From assembly GCA_903862245.1 (NCBI GenBank), contig CAIOXL010000096.1, forward strand, positions 1 to 59,376: a stretch of DNA of 59,376 bases. Reading direction: 5' to 3'. Numbering within the stretch: position 1 is the stretch's first letter; each line of letters starts with the position of its first letter. Below, piece by piece: positions 18,215 through 26,978 of this stretch. Below the pieces are notes generated by a model. The model did no database searches. It saw only the letters and a list, made by a program, of their open reading frames with translations, and was not told the origin of the DNA. The position numbers and the translations under genes are program-made. This stretch comes from an uncultured Geobacteraceae bacterium. GTDB lineage: Bacteria; Desulfobacterota; Desulfuromonadia; Geobacterales; Pseudopelobacteraceae.

Positions 18215-18575
18215 CCAAGGCGAAGTGTGGCTGGCCAACCTCAACCCGGGACGGGGCACTGAACCGGGCAAGACCAGACCGGTACTGATTGTGCAGAATC
18301 AGGCGCTCCTCGATTCCGGTCACCCCTCGACACTGGTAATCCCCCTTACAACCAATCTCGTCGAGAATGCCGAACCTCTCCGCCTACGCATCCCTCCCCG
18401 CGACAGCCTTGATTACGAATCGGACCTGCTTATCGATCAACTCCGTGCCATTGACAACAGGCGTCTGGTCGAAGGACCTTTGCTCCGCCTTGACAATGAT
18501 GCCATGGGGCGGATTTACCAAGCAGTTGCAGTGGTACTGGGGATGGAGAATATCGACACTGTCACCCCGAAATAG
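18207..18575 (+). CDS. MazF/PemK-family endoribonuclease toxin
   Basis: A 122-residue protein. The N-terminal strand GEVWLANLNPGRGTEPGKTRPVLIVQN is the hallmark of the MazF/PemK fold, with the conserved RPVLIVQN segment, and VIPLTTN follows. The family cuts single-stranded RNA at short sequences. The ATG at 18207 overlaps the antitoxin stop, and the frame could also begin upstream inside the antitoxin, which is unlikely. The stop lies 3 bases from the end of the converging oxidoreductase gene. Confidence 0.87.
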   Translation: MRNQGEVWLANLNPGRGTEPGKTRPVLIVQNQALLDSGHPSTLVIPLTTNLVENAEPLRLRIPPRDSLDYESDLLIDQLRAIDNRRLVEGPLLRLDNDAMGRIYQAVAVVLGMENIDTVTPK

Positions 18576-18577
18576 CC

Positions 18578-20590
18578 TCAGCCCTCCCCCCGCACCTCCA
18601 CCGTCACATCATACAGAGTACTCCCCCGCCCGCCGTCGGTCAGACGCTGCGACGTCAGAGCATTGACCCCGCGATCGCCCGGAATGAATTCCCGCCACCA
18701 GACCCCTTCGGTGACCACCGTTCCGACCGGAACCCGCCCGGAAATCCGCAGGGTAAAACGGACCGCCCCCCGGTCATTACGAGCCGTTACACTCTCCCCG
18801 TCATTTAGACACCGCGCTTCGGCGTCGGCCCGGTTCATCAGCAGTTCCATGCAGCCCTGTTTCCCACGGAGATCATCCTGCTCATAGAAACTTGAATTGA
18901 GCGCGAATGGCGTCACCGCCGGCTGCAGGTGCAACGGGTAGCCGTCGCCCGCCGCATGTGTCGGAAGGAGACGCGGCAGCGGCTCATCATGCCGCACGTT
19001 CAGAATTTCGATCCGCCCCGAAGGGGTCAGCCACTCCCGCTTTGGCTCCGTGGGCGGAGTCAGGATGACCGGTTCCCCCCGGCGGAGCAGTTCCGTTACG
19101 GTGCCGTCCCGCCAGCGGTTTTCTCCCGCCAGCAGCTGTTCGATCAGCTCCTCCGCCGTCAGGCGGAAAAACGGTTCACTCCATCCCATTCCGGCCGCCA
19201 GCAGGCTGAACAGATCCCAATTGCTTTTGGCTTCTCCCACCGGAGGGATGGCGGCTGTGCAGCGCTGGGCGTGATAGCTGCCGTAGCAGCGATACAGGTC
19301 CGGATGTTCCAGCGAAGAGGTGGCCGGCAGAACGATGTCGGCATACCGGGCGGTGTCGGTCAGGAAGCGCTCATGGACGACCGTGAACAGCTCCTCCCGT
19401 TCCAACCCCCGAATAACCGCATTCTGGTCCGGAGCGATGGCCGCCGGGTTGGAGTGGTATACGTACAGGGACATGATCGCCGGTCCGCCCAGTTCCGTCA
19501 GCGCCCCCCCCAGCTGGTTCATGCTGACCAGTCGCGATGGGGCCGTGATGAAATCCTCCCGCGTCACCGGCTGCAGCGGGAACGCCCCCCCGGTGGAGCT
19601 GCCGATGAAAATCCCCCCCCCACGTGTGGACCAGGCACCAACGGCGGCCGGCAGACAGCTGATAGTACGGACAGTCATGGCGCCGTTGCCGTAGCGGGTC
19701 AAGCCGCTCCCCAGCCGGATGAATGGAGCCCGGGCCCGGGCATACTCCCGCGCCATCCGCTCGATGACTTCGGCCGGCAGGCCGCAGATATCCGCCATCC
19801 GAGACGGGGAACATTCCGGCAGGGTCTGTGCCGCCAGTTCGTCAAAGCCAAGCACATTGGCGGAAATGAAGGCCCGGTCAAGCAACTTCTCCCGGTTAAT
19901 GACATGGAGCATCCCCAGCGCCAGTGCGCCGTCACCGCCCGGGCAGACCAGAAACGCTTCATCGGCCGCGTCACAGGTCGGGGTACGGTAGGTATCCACC
20001 GCCCAGATCCGGGCACCCCGCCGGCGTGCCGCCTGGGCATCACGCATGGCGTGGATGCTGGTAGCAGCGGCATTGATCCCCCACAGGATCACAAGATCAC
20101 TTTCCTCGGCCTCAGCCGGGTCCATGGCCGGAGTTTCCCCCATGAGCACCGTCCAGCCGGCATCCTTGGCCGGCGAGCAGATGGTACGCTCCAGCCGTGA
20201 TGCGCCCAGTTTATGGAAAAAGGCATGCCCGGCATTGCGCTGCACCAGCCCCATTGTGCCGGCGTATGAATAGGGGAGGATGGCTTCCGCGCCATGCTCC
20301 GCGATGATCTCCCGCCAGCGCGAGCAGATGAGTTCGATCGCACGCTCCCAGGAAATCGGCTCGAATTCCCCGCTCCCCTTCTGCCCGACCCGCAGCAGCG
20401 GTGTCGTCAACCGGCGGGGAGAGTGAACCGTCTGTTCGTAATGGGCCATCTTGGGGCAGAGCAGACCGCGCGTGACCGGATGCTCCGGATCGCCGGCAAC
20501 GGCGGTGGCGCGGCCGTTTTCAACGGTGACCAGAAGGCCGCAGGCATCGGGGCAGTCATAGGGGCAAACGGAACGGATGGTGGCGGGCAT
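18578..20590 (-). CDS. Molybdopterin-dependent oxidoreductase, cytoplasmic type
   Basis: A 670-residue enzyme. The N-terminal [4Fe-4S] site is CPYDCPDACG...LLCPK, and the molybdopterin domains follow, with RLTTPLLRVG and the C-terminal dinucleotide-binding domain (LHLQPAVTPFALNSSF, ending EVRGEG). A candidate molybdenum-ligand cysteine is in RTICSPAKDAGW. There is no Tat signal, so it acts in the cytoplasm, unlike respiratory relatives. No small Fe-S or membrane subunit is adjacent. The substrate cannot be assigned. Downstream it converges on the toxin gene with almost no gap. Confidence 0.82.
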   Translation of the reverse strand: MPATIRSVCPYDCPDACGLLVTVENGRATAVAGDPEHPVTRGLLCPKMAHYEQTVHSPRRLTTPLLRVGQKGSGEFEPISWERAIELICSRWREIIAEHGAEAILPYSYAGTMGLVQRNAGHAFFHKLGASRLERTICSPAKDAGWTVLMGETPAMDPAEAEESDLVILWGINAAATSIHAMRDAQAARRRGARIWAVDTYRTPTCDAADEAFLVCPGGDGALALGMLHVINREKLLDRAFISANVLGFDELAAQTLPECSPSRMADICGLPAEVIERMAREYARARAPFIRLGSGLTRYGNGAMTVRTISCLPAAVGAWSTRGGGIFIGSSTGGAFPLQPVTREDFITAPSRLVSMNQLGGALTELGGPAIMSLYVYHSNPAAIAPDQNAVIRGLEREELFTVVHERFLTDTARYADIVLPATSSLEHPDLYRCYGSYHAQRCTAAIPPVGEAKSNWDLFSLLAAGMGWSEPFFRLTAEELIEQLLAGENRWRDGTVTELLRRGEPVILTPPTEPKREWLTPSGRIEILNVRHDEPLPRLLPTHAAGDGYPLHLQPAVTPFALNSSFYEQDDLRGKQGCMELLMNRADAEARCLNDGESVTARNDRGAVRFTLRISGRVPVGTVVTEGVWWREFIPGDRGVNALTSQRLTDGGRGSTLYDVTVEVRGEG

Positions 20591-20718
20591 GACGGGTATC
20601 CTTTCACTGCATGAATCGGCGGGCCATTGTAGCTGATTTCAAAAAACATTTGCAGATGAAATCGTTTTGATGCGATAAACGACCCAGACGGTGGATACCA
20701 TACGCAGAGAGGTTCATC

Positions 20719-21279
20719 ATGACACAGCAGCAGGAAATCCTGCATTACGCCGTATCCGTGGTCGGCAAGGACCGCCCCGGCATCGTGGCCGCTATCACCG
20801 GCGGACTTTTTAACCTTGGCTGCAATATCGCCGATTCCAGCTGCACCATGCTGGGGGGCGAATTTGCCATGATCCTGATTGTCTCCCTGAAAAAACCGTT
20901 CAGCAAATCTCGCCTGATCGAAGAGCTGAAACCGGTCTGCGACCAGATCGGGATGAGTCTTGGGGTACGCACCCTCCATCCGGACGAAATCACCCGCCAG
21001 GAGAGCGACGGTGAAATCTGCATGATCTCCGTCTATGGCGCCGACCAGCCGGGCATCGTGTATCGCGTCACCCGCGAGCTGGCCGCACGGAACATCAACA
21101 TCACCGATCTTAATACCAAACTGATCGGCACCGACGAAGAACCGGTGTATGTACTGATGCTGGAGGTAGCGCTACCGGAAGGAGAGAGCCCTGAAGGGGT
21201 GGAGCATATCCTGGCCGGCCTGAAGAAAGAGCTGAACGTGGAAATCGGCGTGCGGATCATTACACCGGTGGCGTTCTAA
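20719..21279 (+). CDS. Double ACT-domain protein (GcvR-like)
   Basis: A 186-residue protein made of two ACT domains, about residues 8-85 (VSVVGKDRPGIVAAIT) and 99-180 (ISVYGADQPGIVYRVT). This is the layout of the glycine-cleavage regulator GcvR and related amino-acid sensors. ACT pairs bind amino acids and control a partner protein; the partner is not visible here. It is 2 bases from the deformylase gene, so the two are co-transcribed. It is divergent from the oxidoreductase. Confidence 0.85.
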   Translation: MTQQQEILHYAVSVVGKDRPGIVAAITGGLFNLGCNIADSSCTMLGGEFAMILIVSLKKPFSKSRLIEELKPVCDQIGMSLGVRTLHPDEITRQESDGEICMISVYGADQPGIVYRVTRELAARNINITDLNTKLIGTDEEPVYVLMLEVALPEGESPEGVEHILAGLKKELNVEIGVRIITPVAF

Positions 21280-21281
21280 CA

Positions 21282-21785
21282 ATGCCGGTCCAGCCGATTT
21301 TACGCTACCCCCATCCGGTACTGAAAAAACTCTGCAACAGGGTAGACCAGATCGACCAGAGTATCCACGCCCTGATTCAGGATCTGGTTGACACGATGCA
21401 CGAGGGGCCCGGTTCCGTTGGTGTCGCCGCGTCGCAGATCGGCGTTACCCTCCGGGTCTGTGTGGTGGATGTTTCCAAAAACCGTCACGGCAAGGAGAAC
21501 AACCACGGCCTGCTGCTCATGATCAATCCGGAAATCACCGCCCGCAGCGGCTCGGCCACCATGCGCGAGGGGTGCATGAGTGTGCCGGACTACACCGGCG
21601 ACGTCGACCGGGCCACCAACATTACGCTGCAGTTCTCGGAGCCGGAGGGTGCTGTTCGGGTCATCAGCGCCAGCGGCTTTGAAGCGGTAGCCATCCAGCA
21701 CGAAATGGATCATCTGGATGGTGTCCTGTTTTTGGACCGGGTGACCAGCATCAAAACCGGGCTGTTCCGGCGGAAGAGTTATTGA
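21282..21785 (+). CDS. def: Peptide deformylase
   Basis: A 167-residue metalloenzyme that removes formyl from N-terminal methionine. All three motifs are present: GVAASQIG (motif 1, a slight variant of GxGLAAxQ), EGCMSVPDY (motif 2, metal cysteine) and QHEMDHLDG (motif 3, HExxH). Length is normal. It starts 2 bases after the double-ACT gene. Its stop codon touches an inverted-repeat element. Confidence 0.95.
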   Translation: MPVQPILRYPHPVLKKLCNRVDQIDQSIHALIQDLVDTMHEGPGSVGVAASQIGVTLRVCVVDVSKNRHGKENNHGLLLMINPEITARSGSATMREGCMSVPDYTGDVDRATNITLQFSEPEGAVRVISASGFEAVAIQHEMDHLDGVLFLDRVTSIKTGLFRRKSY

Positions 21786-21921
21786 AACACAGGGGCACCG
21801 AGACACTGAGAAATTCAGGAGCAAAAGAGACAGGGAAAAAGAAGGTAAACGGCGCTTTTTATGGTTTTGGTTTCCCCCAAAAAGGTTCTAGTTTCCTCTG
21901 TGTCTCGGTGCCTCAGTGTTT
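21785..21921. repeat. Small inverted-repeat element between def and the AMMECR1 gene
   Basis: Terminal arms of about 26 bases, imperfectly inverted. The left includes GGCACCGAGACAC (21793-21805) and the right its complement GTGTCTCGGTGCC (21900-21912), with further matches outside. The 90 or so internal bases encode nothing. This class of CACCGAGACAC repeat is dispersed in several environmental genomes; here it looks like a miniature mobile or REP-type element. Confidence 0.65.
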
Positions 21922-21959
21922 AGTTCTTTTTGAATTTTGAAATGCAGGGGAGAAAAACC

Positions 21960-22505
21960 ATGGCGCAACTCTTGACCGGTGAGGAACAACAGGAACTGCT
22001 GAAGATCGCCCGGAAAACGATTATCGACTATGTCACCAGCCGGACTATGCCGACGCTCGCATCGACAGCGCCGGGGCTGAATCTCCACTCCGGCTGTTTT
22101 GTTACGGTCAAGAAGAAGGGGGAGTTGCGGGGATGTATCGGCAACTTCGTTTCCGAGCAGCCGCTGTATCTGCTGGTGCAGGAGATGGCGGTGTCGGCCG
22201 CAACCCGCGACCCCCGTTTTTACCCCATGAAGGAGCCTGATCTGGCTGATTTCACCCTTGATATTTCAGTGCTTTCTCCACTGGTAAAAGCCGCTTCGAC
22301 CGAGGAGATCCAGGTAGGACAGCACGGCATCTACATCATCAAAGGGAGTCACCGGGGAGTGCTGCTTCCCCAGGTTGCCATCGAATACGGCTGGAACCGC
22401 GACCAGTTTCTGCAGCATACCTGCGTCAAGGCCGGCCTGCCACAGGACGCCTGGCAGGGGGAGTGCGACATCTACCTCTTCACCGCCCAGGTTTTCGGGG
22501 ATTAG
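21960..22505 (+). CDS. AMMECR1-domain protein (AmmeMemoRadiSam system protein A)
   Basis: A 181-residue protein almost entirely made of the AMMECR1 domain, with the signature motif LRGCIGNF at about residue 53 and a conserved segment VSAATRDPRFYPM. The family often works with MEMO and radical SAM partners in the AmmeMemoRadiSam set, but neither is nearby here, so its role is open. I chose the ATG at 21960, with AGGGGAG upstream. It ends overlapping the stop of the converging pseudouridine synthase gene by 4 bases. Confidence 0.88.
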   Translation: MAQLLTGEEQQELLKIARKTIIDYVTSRTMPTLASTAPGLNLHSGCFVTVKKKGELRGCIGNFVSEQPLYLLVQEMAVSAATRDPRFYPMKEPDLADFTLDISVLSPLVKAASTEEIQVGQHGIYIIKGSHRGVLLPQVAIEYGWNRDQFLQHTCVKAGLPQDAWQGECDIYLFTAQVFGD

Positions 22506-23389
22506 CCGGAAGTCGCCGGCTCAAGAGCGCACACCAGCTCTTTAAATTCACCGTCAAGCGGTGCGCTGACGGTGATCTCCACCCCCCTCGAACTCCGGAT
22601 CGTCATGGACGAACAGTGCAGCATCATCCGCCCCGCCGCCCCGCCGCCATAGGTCCCGTCACCACATATCGGCAGGCCGACCGAAGCCAGATGCACCCGA
22701 ATCTGATGGGTGCGGCCGGTCAGCGGGCGCGCTTCAACCAGGGAGATACCGCCGGATGACGCCACCGTGCGGAATTCGGTGATGGAGCTCTTGCCGCCGT
22801 CAACGATGCCGTACCGTGCCGACGCGATCTTGCCGATCGGCCCGTCCACGGTCCAGCGTTCCTCCTCATGTCGTCCTGATACCAGCGCCAGATAATGTTT
22901 TTCCACCAAACCGTCCTGAAACTGCGAGGAGAGCCAGGCGGCAGCGCCCCTGCTTTTGGGAAAGAGCATGGCCCCCGATGTGCCGCGATCGAGCCGGTGA
23001 ACAACACGGGCCGCTTCGCTGAGCCCCGCCGCTTTGAAATATTCGGACACCCAGTATTCCAGCGTCCCCTTCAACTGGTACGGGGTACGCTGGCTATTGA
23101 TCCCGGCCGGTTTGTTCACCGCTATCAGCTCCGCATCTTCATACAGCAGCGCCTCCGGCGGCAGCTGCAGTTCCTGGAAGCGCCCCGTTTCCATGACGCC
23201 GATTTCGATGACATCGCCGCTCTTGACGCTCCGCGATGCCACCCGCACCAGAGCCACATTGACCGTGCATCCCCCCCGGTCGATGATGCGGCGTGCCTCC
23301 GTTTTGCTGACCCCCGCGCAGAGGGTTGCAATAGCGTCATCCAGACGGAATCCGCCCTGTTCTTTGCCAACCATTTTCCGTAGTATCAT
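22502..23389 (-). CDS. RluA-family pseudouridine synthase
   Basis: A 295-residue RNA-modifying enzyme. An S4-like RNA-binding domain covers about residues 12-70 (FRLDDAIATLCAGVSKTEARRI), and the catalytic domain carries the aspartate motif VVHRLDRGTSGAM at about residue 138 and the GRTHQIRVHL motif near 232. It isomerises uridine in rRNA or tRNA; the site cannot be told from the sequence. Codon usage and length are ordinary. Confidence 0.92.
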   Translation of the reverse strand: MILRKMVGKEQGGFRLDDAIATLCAGVSKTEARRIIDRGGCTVNVALVRVASRSVKSGDVIEIGVMETGRFQELQLPPEALLYEDAELIAVNKPAGINSQRTPYQLKGTLEYWVSEYFKAAGLSEAARVVHRLDRGTSGAMLFPKSRGAAAWLSSQFQDGLVEKHYLALVSGRHEEERWTVDGPIGKIASARYGIVDGGKSSITEFRTVASSGGISLVEARPLTGRTHQIRVHLASVGLPICGDGTYGGGAAGRMMLHCSSMTIRSSRGVEITVSAPLDGEFKELVCALEPATSG

Positions 23390-23474
23390 GCTGTCGTAAG
23401 TACGCTTTTTGGGCGCCGATTACAAACAAATTCCCTATGGCTAAAGCCCCCTGATTCTGCTACCCTCTGCCGCC

Positions 23475-24065
23475 ATGACTGATTGCTCCTCCCCTTCCAT
23501 AACGGCGCTGCGCGGGCCGGTACCGCTTGCCCACCTGTTCCTGCACAGCTTCCTCAGCACCGGCCACCACGCCGTGGATGCCACCTGCGGCAACGGGCAT
23601 GACACCCTGCTGCTGGCACATCTGGTCGGCAGCGGCGGCCATGTCTGGGGATTTGATATTCAAGCACAAGCAATTGCCGAGACCGGACGTAGGCTGGCGG
23701 ACGCCGGACTGGCTGATCGGGTGACGCTCCTGCAGGCCGGGCACGAAGAGCTGGACCGGCATGTCACCGGACCGGTCCGGGTTGTATTGTTCAATCTCGG
23801 CTACCTCCCCGGAGGGGACCGGAATGTCGTTACCCGCCCCTCGACAACCGAAGCCGCCCTGGTGCAGTCACTGCACCTGCTTGAAACCGGCGGGGTTCTG
23901 CTGGTGACGCTGTATCCGGGGCACAGCGGCGGCACGGAGGAGCGGGACACCGTCGAGGAGTGGGCGGCCGGACTTGATCCGCGCACCTGCCACTCCTGGC
24001 GCATGGCTCAAACCACTGTGGCACCTTCGGCGCCATATCTGCTGCTGGTCCAGAGAGCATCCTGA
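23475..24065 (+). CDS. SAM-dependent methyltransferase, MnmM/YtqB type
   Basis: A 196-residue class I methyltransferase. Motif I is DATCGNGHDTLLLA at about residues 35-48, the acidic adenosine contact is FDIQ, and NLGYLPGGD is the substrate-side loop seen in the YtqB/MnmM group, which methylates modified tRNA wobble uridines. That group assignment is moderate. It ends 1 base before the next ATG, so it is probably coupled to hpnI. Confidence 0.78.
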   Translation: MTDCSSPSITALRGPVPLAHLFLHSFLSTGHHAVDATCGNGHDTLLLAHLVGSGGHVWGFDIQAQAIAETGRRLADAGLADRVTLLQAGHEELDRHVTGPVRVVLFNLGYLPGGDRNVVTRPSTTEAALVQSLHLLETGGVLLVTLYPGHSGGTEERDTVEEWAAGLDPRTCHSWRMAQTTVAPSAPYLLLVQRAS

Positions 24066-24066
24066 G

Positions 24067-25212
24067 ATGATCCGCTCCCTGCTCCCCTTCATAGTCATCC
24101 TGCCGGCACTGATCTATCCCCTGATATCGCTCCGCTGCGCGGCGAACTATTTCAGACCCCGCCGTCGCCCCATTTCCCCTCCCCCCTTCCCCGGGGTTTC
24201 CATCCTGAAGCCGGTCAAGGGGATGGATGCGGAGAGCTACGCCAATTTTTCCTCGTTCTGCAGCCAGGAATATCCGGGAGAACTGCAGCTTTTGTTCGCC
24301 GCCGCTTCACCCGACGACCCGGCCATACCGGTCATCGAACGGCTGATGAAAGATTTCCCCGGCCACGACATCAGCTTGTGCATTAATCCGGCGCTGCATG
24401 GACCGAATCATAAGGTTGCCAACCTGATCAACGCATTTCCGCAGACGCGGCATGACATCATTATCGTCTGCGACAGCGACGTCAGGGTCCCGCCGGAGTA
24501 TCTGCAATCGGTGACCGCCGGTTTTGCTGACCCGCAGGTCGGCCTGGTCACCTCGCTGTACCGCACCTCCCGCGTCCATGGCGTTGCCACCGCCCTTGAA
24601 GCCACCGGCTTCACCGCCGAAATGATCCCCAACGTGCTCGTGGCACGTCAGCTGGAAGGACTTACCTTCGCCCTCGGCGCATCCATGGCGGTGCGGCGAG
24701 ACGCGCTGGCAGCGATCGGGGGGTTCGGGGTACTGGCCGACTACCTGGCCGATGACTACCAGCTCGGCAACAAGGTTCATGGCGCCGGGTGGCGCATTGC
24801 CCTTGATCCCTGTTTTGTCGAAAGCGTCATCAAGCCGGAGAAGCTTGCGGCGGTACTGTCCCGGCAGCTGCGCTGGGCCCGGACCATGCGGGTCAGTCGC
24901 CCAGGGGGCTACCTGGCTTCCGGCATCACCCTCCCCTTCCCCGCAGCCCTGCTGGCAGCACTGCTGGCTCCGTCGCCGGCAACCGGATTGACGGCCGTGG
25001 CGCTGCTCTACGGCGTACGCCTGATCGTCTGCACGCTCTTCAGCCGCCGCTTTGTCCGGGACGGTCTCTTTCCCCGCTGGCTCTGGCTGCTCCCCCTGCG
25101 GGATATGCTCTCCTTTTTCACCTGGGCGCTCTCATTTCTGGGCAACCACGTCGAGTGGCGCGGGAGCCGGTTTGTCCTGAAACCTGGCGGCAGGCTCGAG
25201 GAGCTGCTTTGA
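24067..25212 (+). CDS. hpnI: HpnI-type hopanoid glycosyltransferase
   Basis: A 381-residue membrane GT-2 enzyme related to ceramide glucosyltransferase. An N-terminal anchor is followed by SILKPVKGMD, the DxD-type motif CDSDVRV, the acceptor segment DYLADDYQLG and the (Q/R)xxRW-type motif RQLRWARTM. Two or three C-terminal helices complete it. HpnI transfers N-acetylglucosamine to bacteriohopanetetrol in hopanoid-making bacteria. The other hpn genes are not in this window. It starts 1 base after the methyltransferase and its TGA overlaps the ATG of the sensor kinase. Confidence 0.85.
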   Translation: MIRSLLPFIVILPALIYPLISLRCAANYFRPRRRPISPPPFPGVSILKPVKGMDAESYANFSSFCSQEYPGELQLLFAAASPDDPAIPVIERLMKDFPGHDISLCINPALHGPNHKVANLINAFPQTRHDIIIVCDSDVRVPPEYLQSVTAGFADPQVGLVTSLYRTSRVHGVATALEATGFTAEMIPNVLVARQLEGLTFALGASMAVRRDALAAIGGFGVLADYLADDYQLGNKVHGAGWRIALDPCFVESVIKPEKLAAVLSRQLRWARTMRVSRPGGYLASGITLPFPAALLAALLAPSPATGLTAVALLYGVRLIVCTLFSRRFVRDGLFPRWLWLLPLRDMLSFFTWALSFLGNHVEWRGSRFVLKPGGRLEELL

Positions 25213-26978
25213 TGCCACACATACACCGATACAAAATCATGGGCATTAATACTGCGGCTTTCGCCCTTCTGGCGCTGCTTTTTCTCTACTCACCCGCAGC
25301 TTACGCCTCCAATCCCGTGGCAGAAGTTCCTTCCCAGCCGATTATAACTGTCGGCGGAGACCGGGACTACCCACCGTATGAGTTTCTGGACGAAAAGGGC
25401 CAGCCGGCAGGTTATAACGTCGATCTCACCAAGGCGATTGCCGAGGTCATGGGGATAAAGGTCGAATTCCGCTTTGGAGCCTGGTCGGACATACGGCACG
25501 CCCTTATAAACGGCTCCATAGATGTTCTGCAGGGCATATCCTACTCTAGTGACCGTACCAGAACCCTCTCGTTCTCACCACCTCACACCATTATCAATCA
25601 TGCCATTTTTGCCCGTAGGGAAACACGTCCGGTCAGTACCATCGAAGAGTTGCGCGGCAGGGAAATCGTTGTATTTCGTGACGGCATCATGCATGACCAC
25701 CTGAAATCGCTCGGACTCGAGGCAAACCTGATAATGACCGAGACTCCCGACGATGCTCTGCGTCTGCTGGCGGCCGGCCAGCATGATTATGCCGTGCTGG
25801 CCATGCTCCCCGGTATGTATATCATCCGTGAACACAAGCTCTCCAATCTTGTCCCGGTTGCAAAAAGTATTTCCTCCCAGAAATACTGCTATGCGGTGAA
25901 GAAAGGTAATGAGGAGCTGCTGGCCCGTTTCAACGAGGGGATGGCGATTTTGAAGAAAACCGGCCAGTATCAGGAAATCTATGACCGGTGGCTGGGGGTG
26001 CTCGGTCCTCCCAAAGTTACCTGGGAAAAGGTGCTCTGGTTTGGTGCCATGGTCATGGGGCCTTTGCTTCTTATTCTGGTCGGCACGGTAATCTGGTCGA
26101 GGACGCTACAGAAGAGAGTTGCCCAGCGCACGGAAGAGCTGGCACTGGAAGTAGTCGAGCGGAAACGCGCCCTGGACGAATTAAAACTCCATCAGGACAA
26201 GTTGGTCCAGACCGACAAGATGGCCTCACTCGGAATTCTTGTGGCGGGAGTGGCCCATGAGATCAACAACCCGAACGGTCTGATCCTGCTCAATATGCCG
26301 ATCCTGAGGGAGGTGTACCAAGACGCCGAGGAGGTTCTCGAAGCGCACTACCAGAACAAGGGTGATTTTACGCTGGGCGGACTACCCTACTCACGAATGC
26401 GCAATGAGGTCCCTCATCTCCTGGAAGAGATGCAGGATGGAGCCAATCGCATCAAGCGAATTGTGGAGGAGTTGAAGGATTTTGCCCGCCAGGATACCTC
26501 GGCCACGGTTGAAGCTGTCGATTTTAATGCTGTCGTGCAGACAGCCGTCCGACTGGTGGATTCATCGATTCGAGCCTCCACAAGTCGCTTCAAAGCTCAC
26601 TATTCTCCCTCTCTGCACCCCATCCTTGGCAACGCCCAGAGGATCGAGCAGGTGGTCGTCAATCTGATTCTAAACGCCTGCCAAGCGTTGCCGGACATGG
26701 GGTGCGGCATCTCCCTGACCACCTTCTACGACCAGAAGACCGGGACTGATGTGCTCAAACTGACTGATGAGGGTGTCGGCATCGCTCCGGAACATTTACC
26801 GCATCTGACGGATCCTTTTTTTACCACCAAACGAGAAAGCGGCGGTACCGGGCTCGGATTGTCGGTATCGGCCACCATCGTAAAAGAGCATAACGGTTCA
26901 CTGAAATTCGATTCCACCACAGGGGCCGGCACCATCGTGACCCTGACTTTCCCGTGCAGTGCGAGGAACCAACCATGA
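25212..26978 (+). CDS. Sensor histidine kinase with periplasmic solute-binding domain
   Basis: A 588-residue membrane kinase. A signal peptide (to about residue 33) is followed by a type 3 solute-binding domain (residues 45-265; GGDRDYPPYEFLDEKG), one transmembrane helix near 280-300 and a coiled coil. The kinase core has an H-box VAGVAHEINNPNG, an N-box LILNACQAL, a G1 box TDEGVGI and a G2 box GGTGLGLSV. Such binding domains usually hold polar amino acids or organic acids. The ATG at 25212 overlaps the hpnI stop (TGATG). Its own stop overlaps the regulator ATG (ATGA), so they form one signalling pair. Confidence 0.92.
   Translation: MPHIHRYKIMGINTAAFALLALLFLYSPAAYASNPVAEVPSQPIITVGGDRDYPPYEFLDEKGQPAGYNVDLTKAIAEVMGIKVEFRFGAWSDIRHALINGSIDVLQGISYSSDRTRTLSFSPPHTIINHAIFARRETRPVSTIEELRGREIVVFRDGIMHDHLKSLGLEANLIMTETPDDALRLLAAGQHDYAVLAMLPGMYIIREHKLSNLVPVAKSISSQKYCYAVKKGNEELLARFNEGMAILKKTGQYQEIYDRWLGVLGPPKVTWEKVLWFGAMVMGPLLLILVGTVIWSRTLQKRVAQRTEELALEVVERKRALDELKLHQDKLVQTDKMASLGILVAGVAHEINNPNGLILLNMPILREVYQDAEEVLEAHYQNKGDFTLGGLPYSRMRNEVPHLLEEMQDGANRIKRIVEELKDFARQDTSATVEAVDFNAVVQTAVRLVDSSIRASTSRFKAHYSPSLHPILGNAQRIEQVVVNLILNACQALPDMGCGISLTTFYDQKTGTDVLKLTDEGVGIAPEHLPHLTDPFFTTKRESGGTGLGLSVSATIVKEHNGSLKFDSTTGAGTIVTLTFPCSARNQP

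Noticed and set aside
18929-20200. A 423-residue frame opposite the molybdoenzyme
   Set aside because: It is a GC-rich antisense shadow, rich in Arg, Gly and Pro, with no recognisable motif.
21930-21959. An earlier start for the AMMECR1 gene
   Set aside because: The ATG at 21960 has AGGGGAG at the right distance, and the extra ten residues are not family-like.
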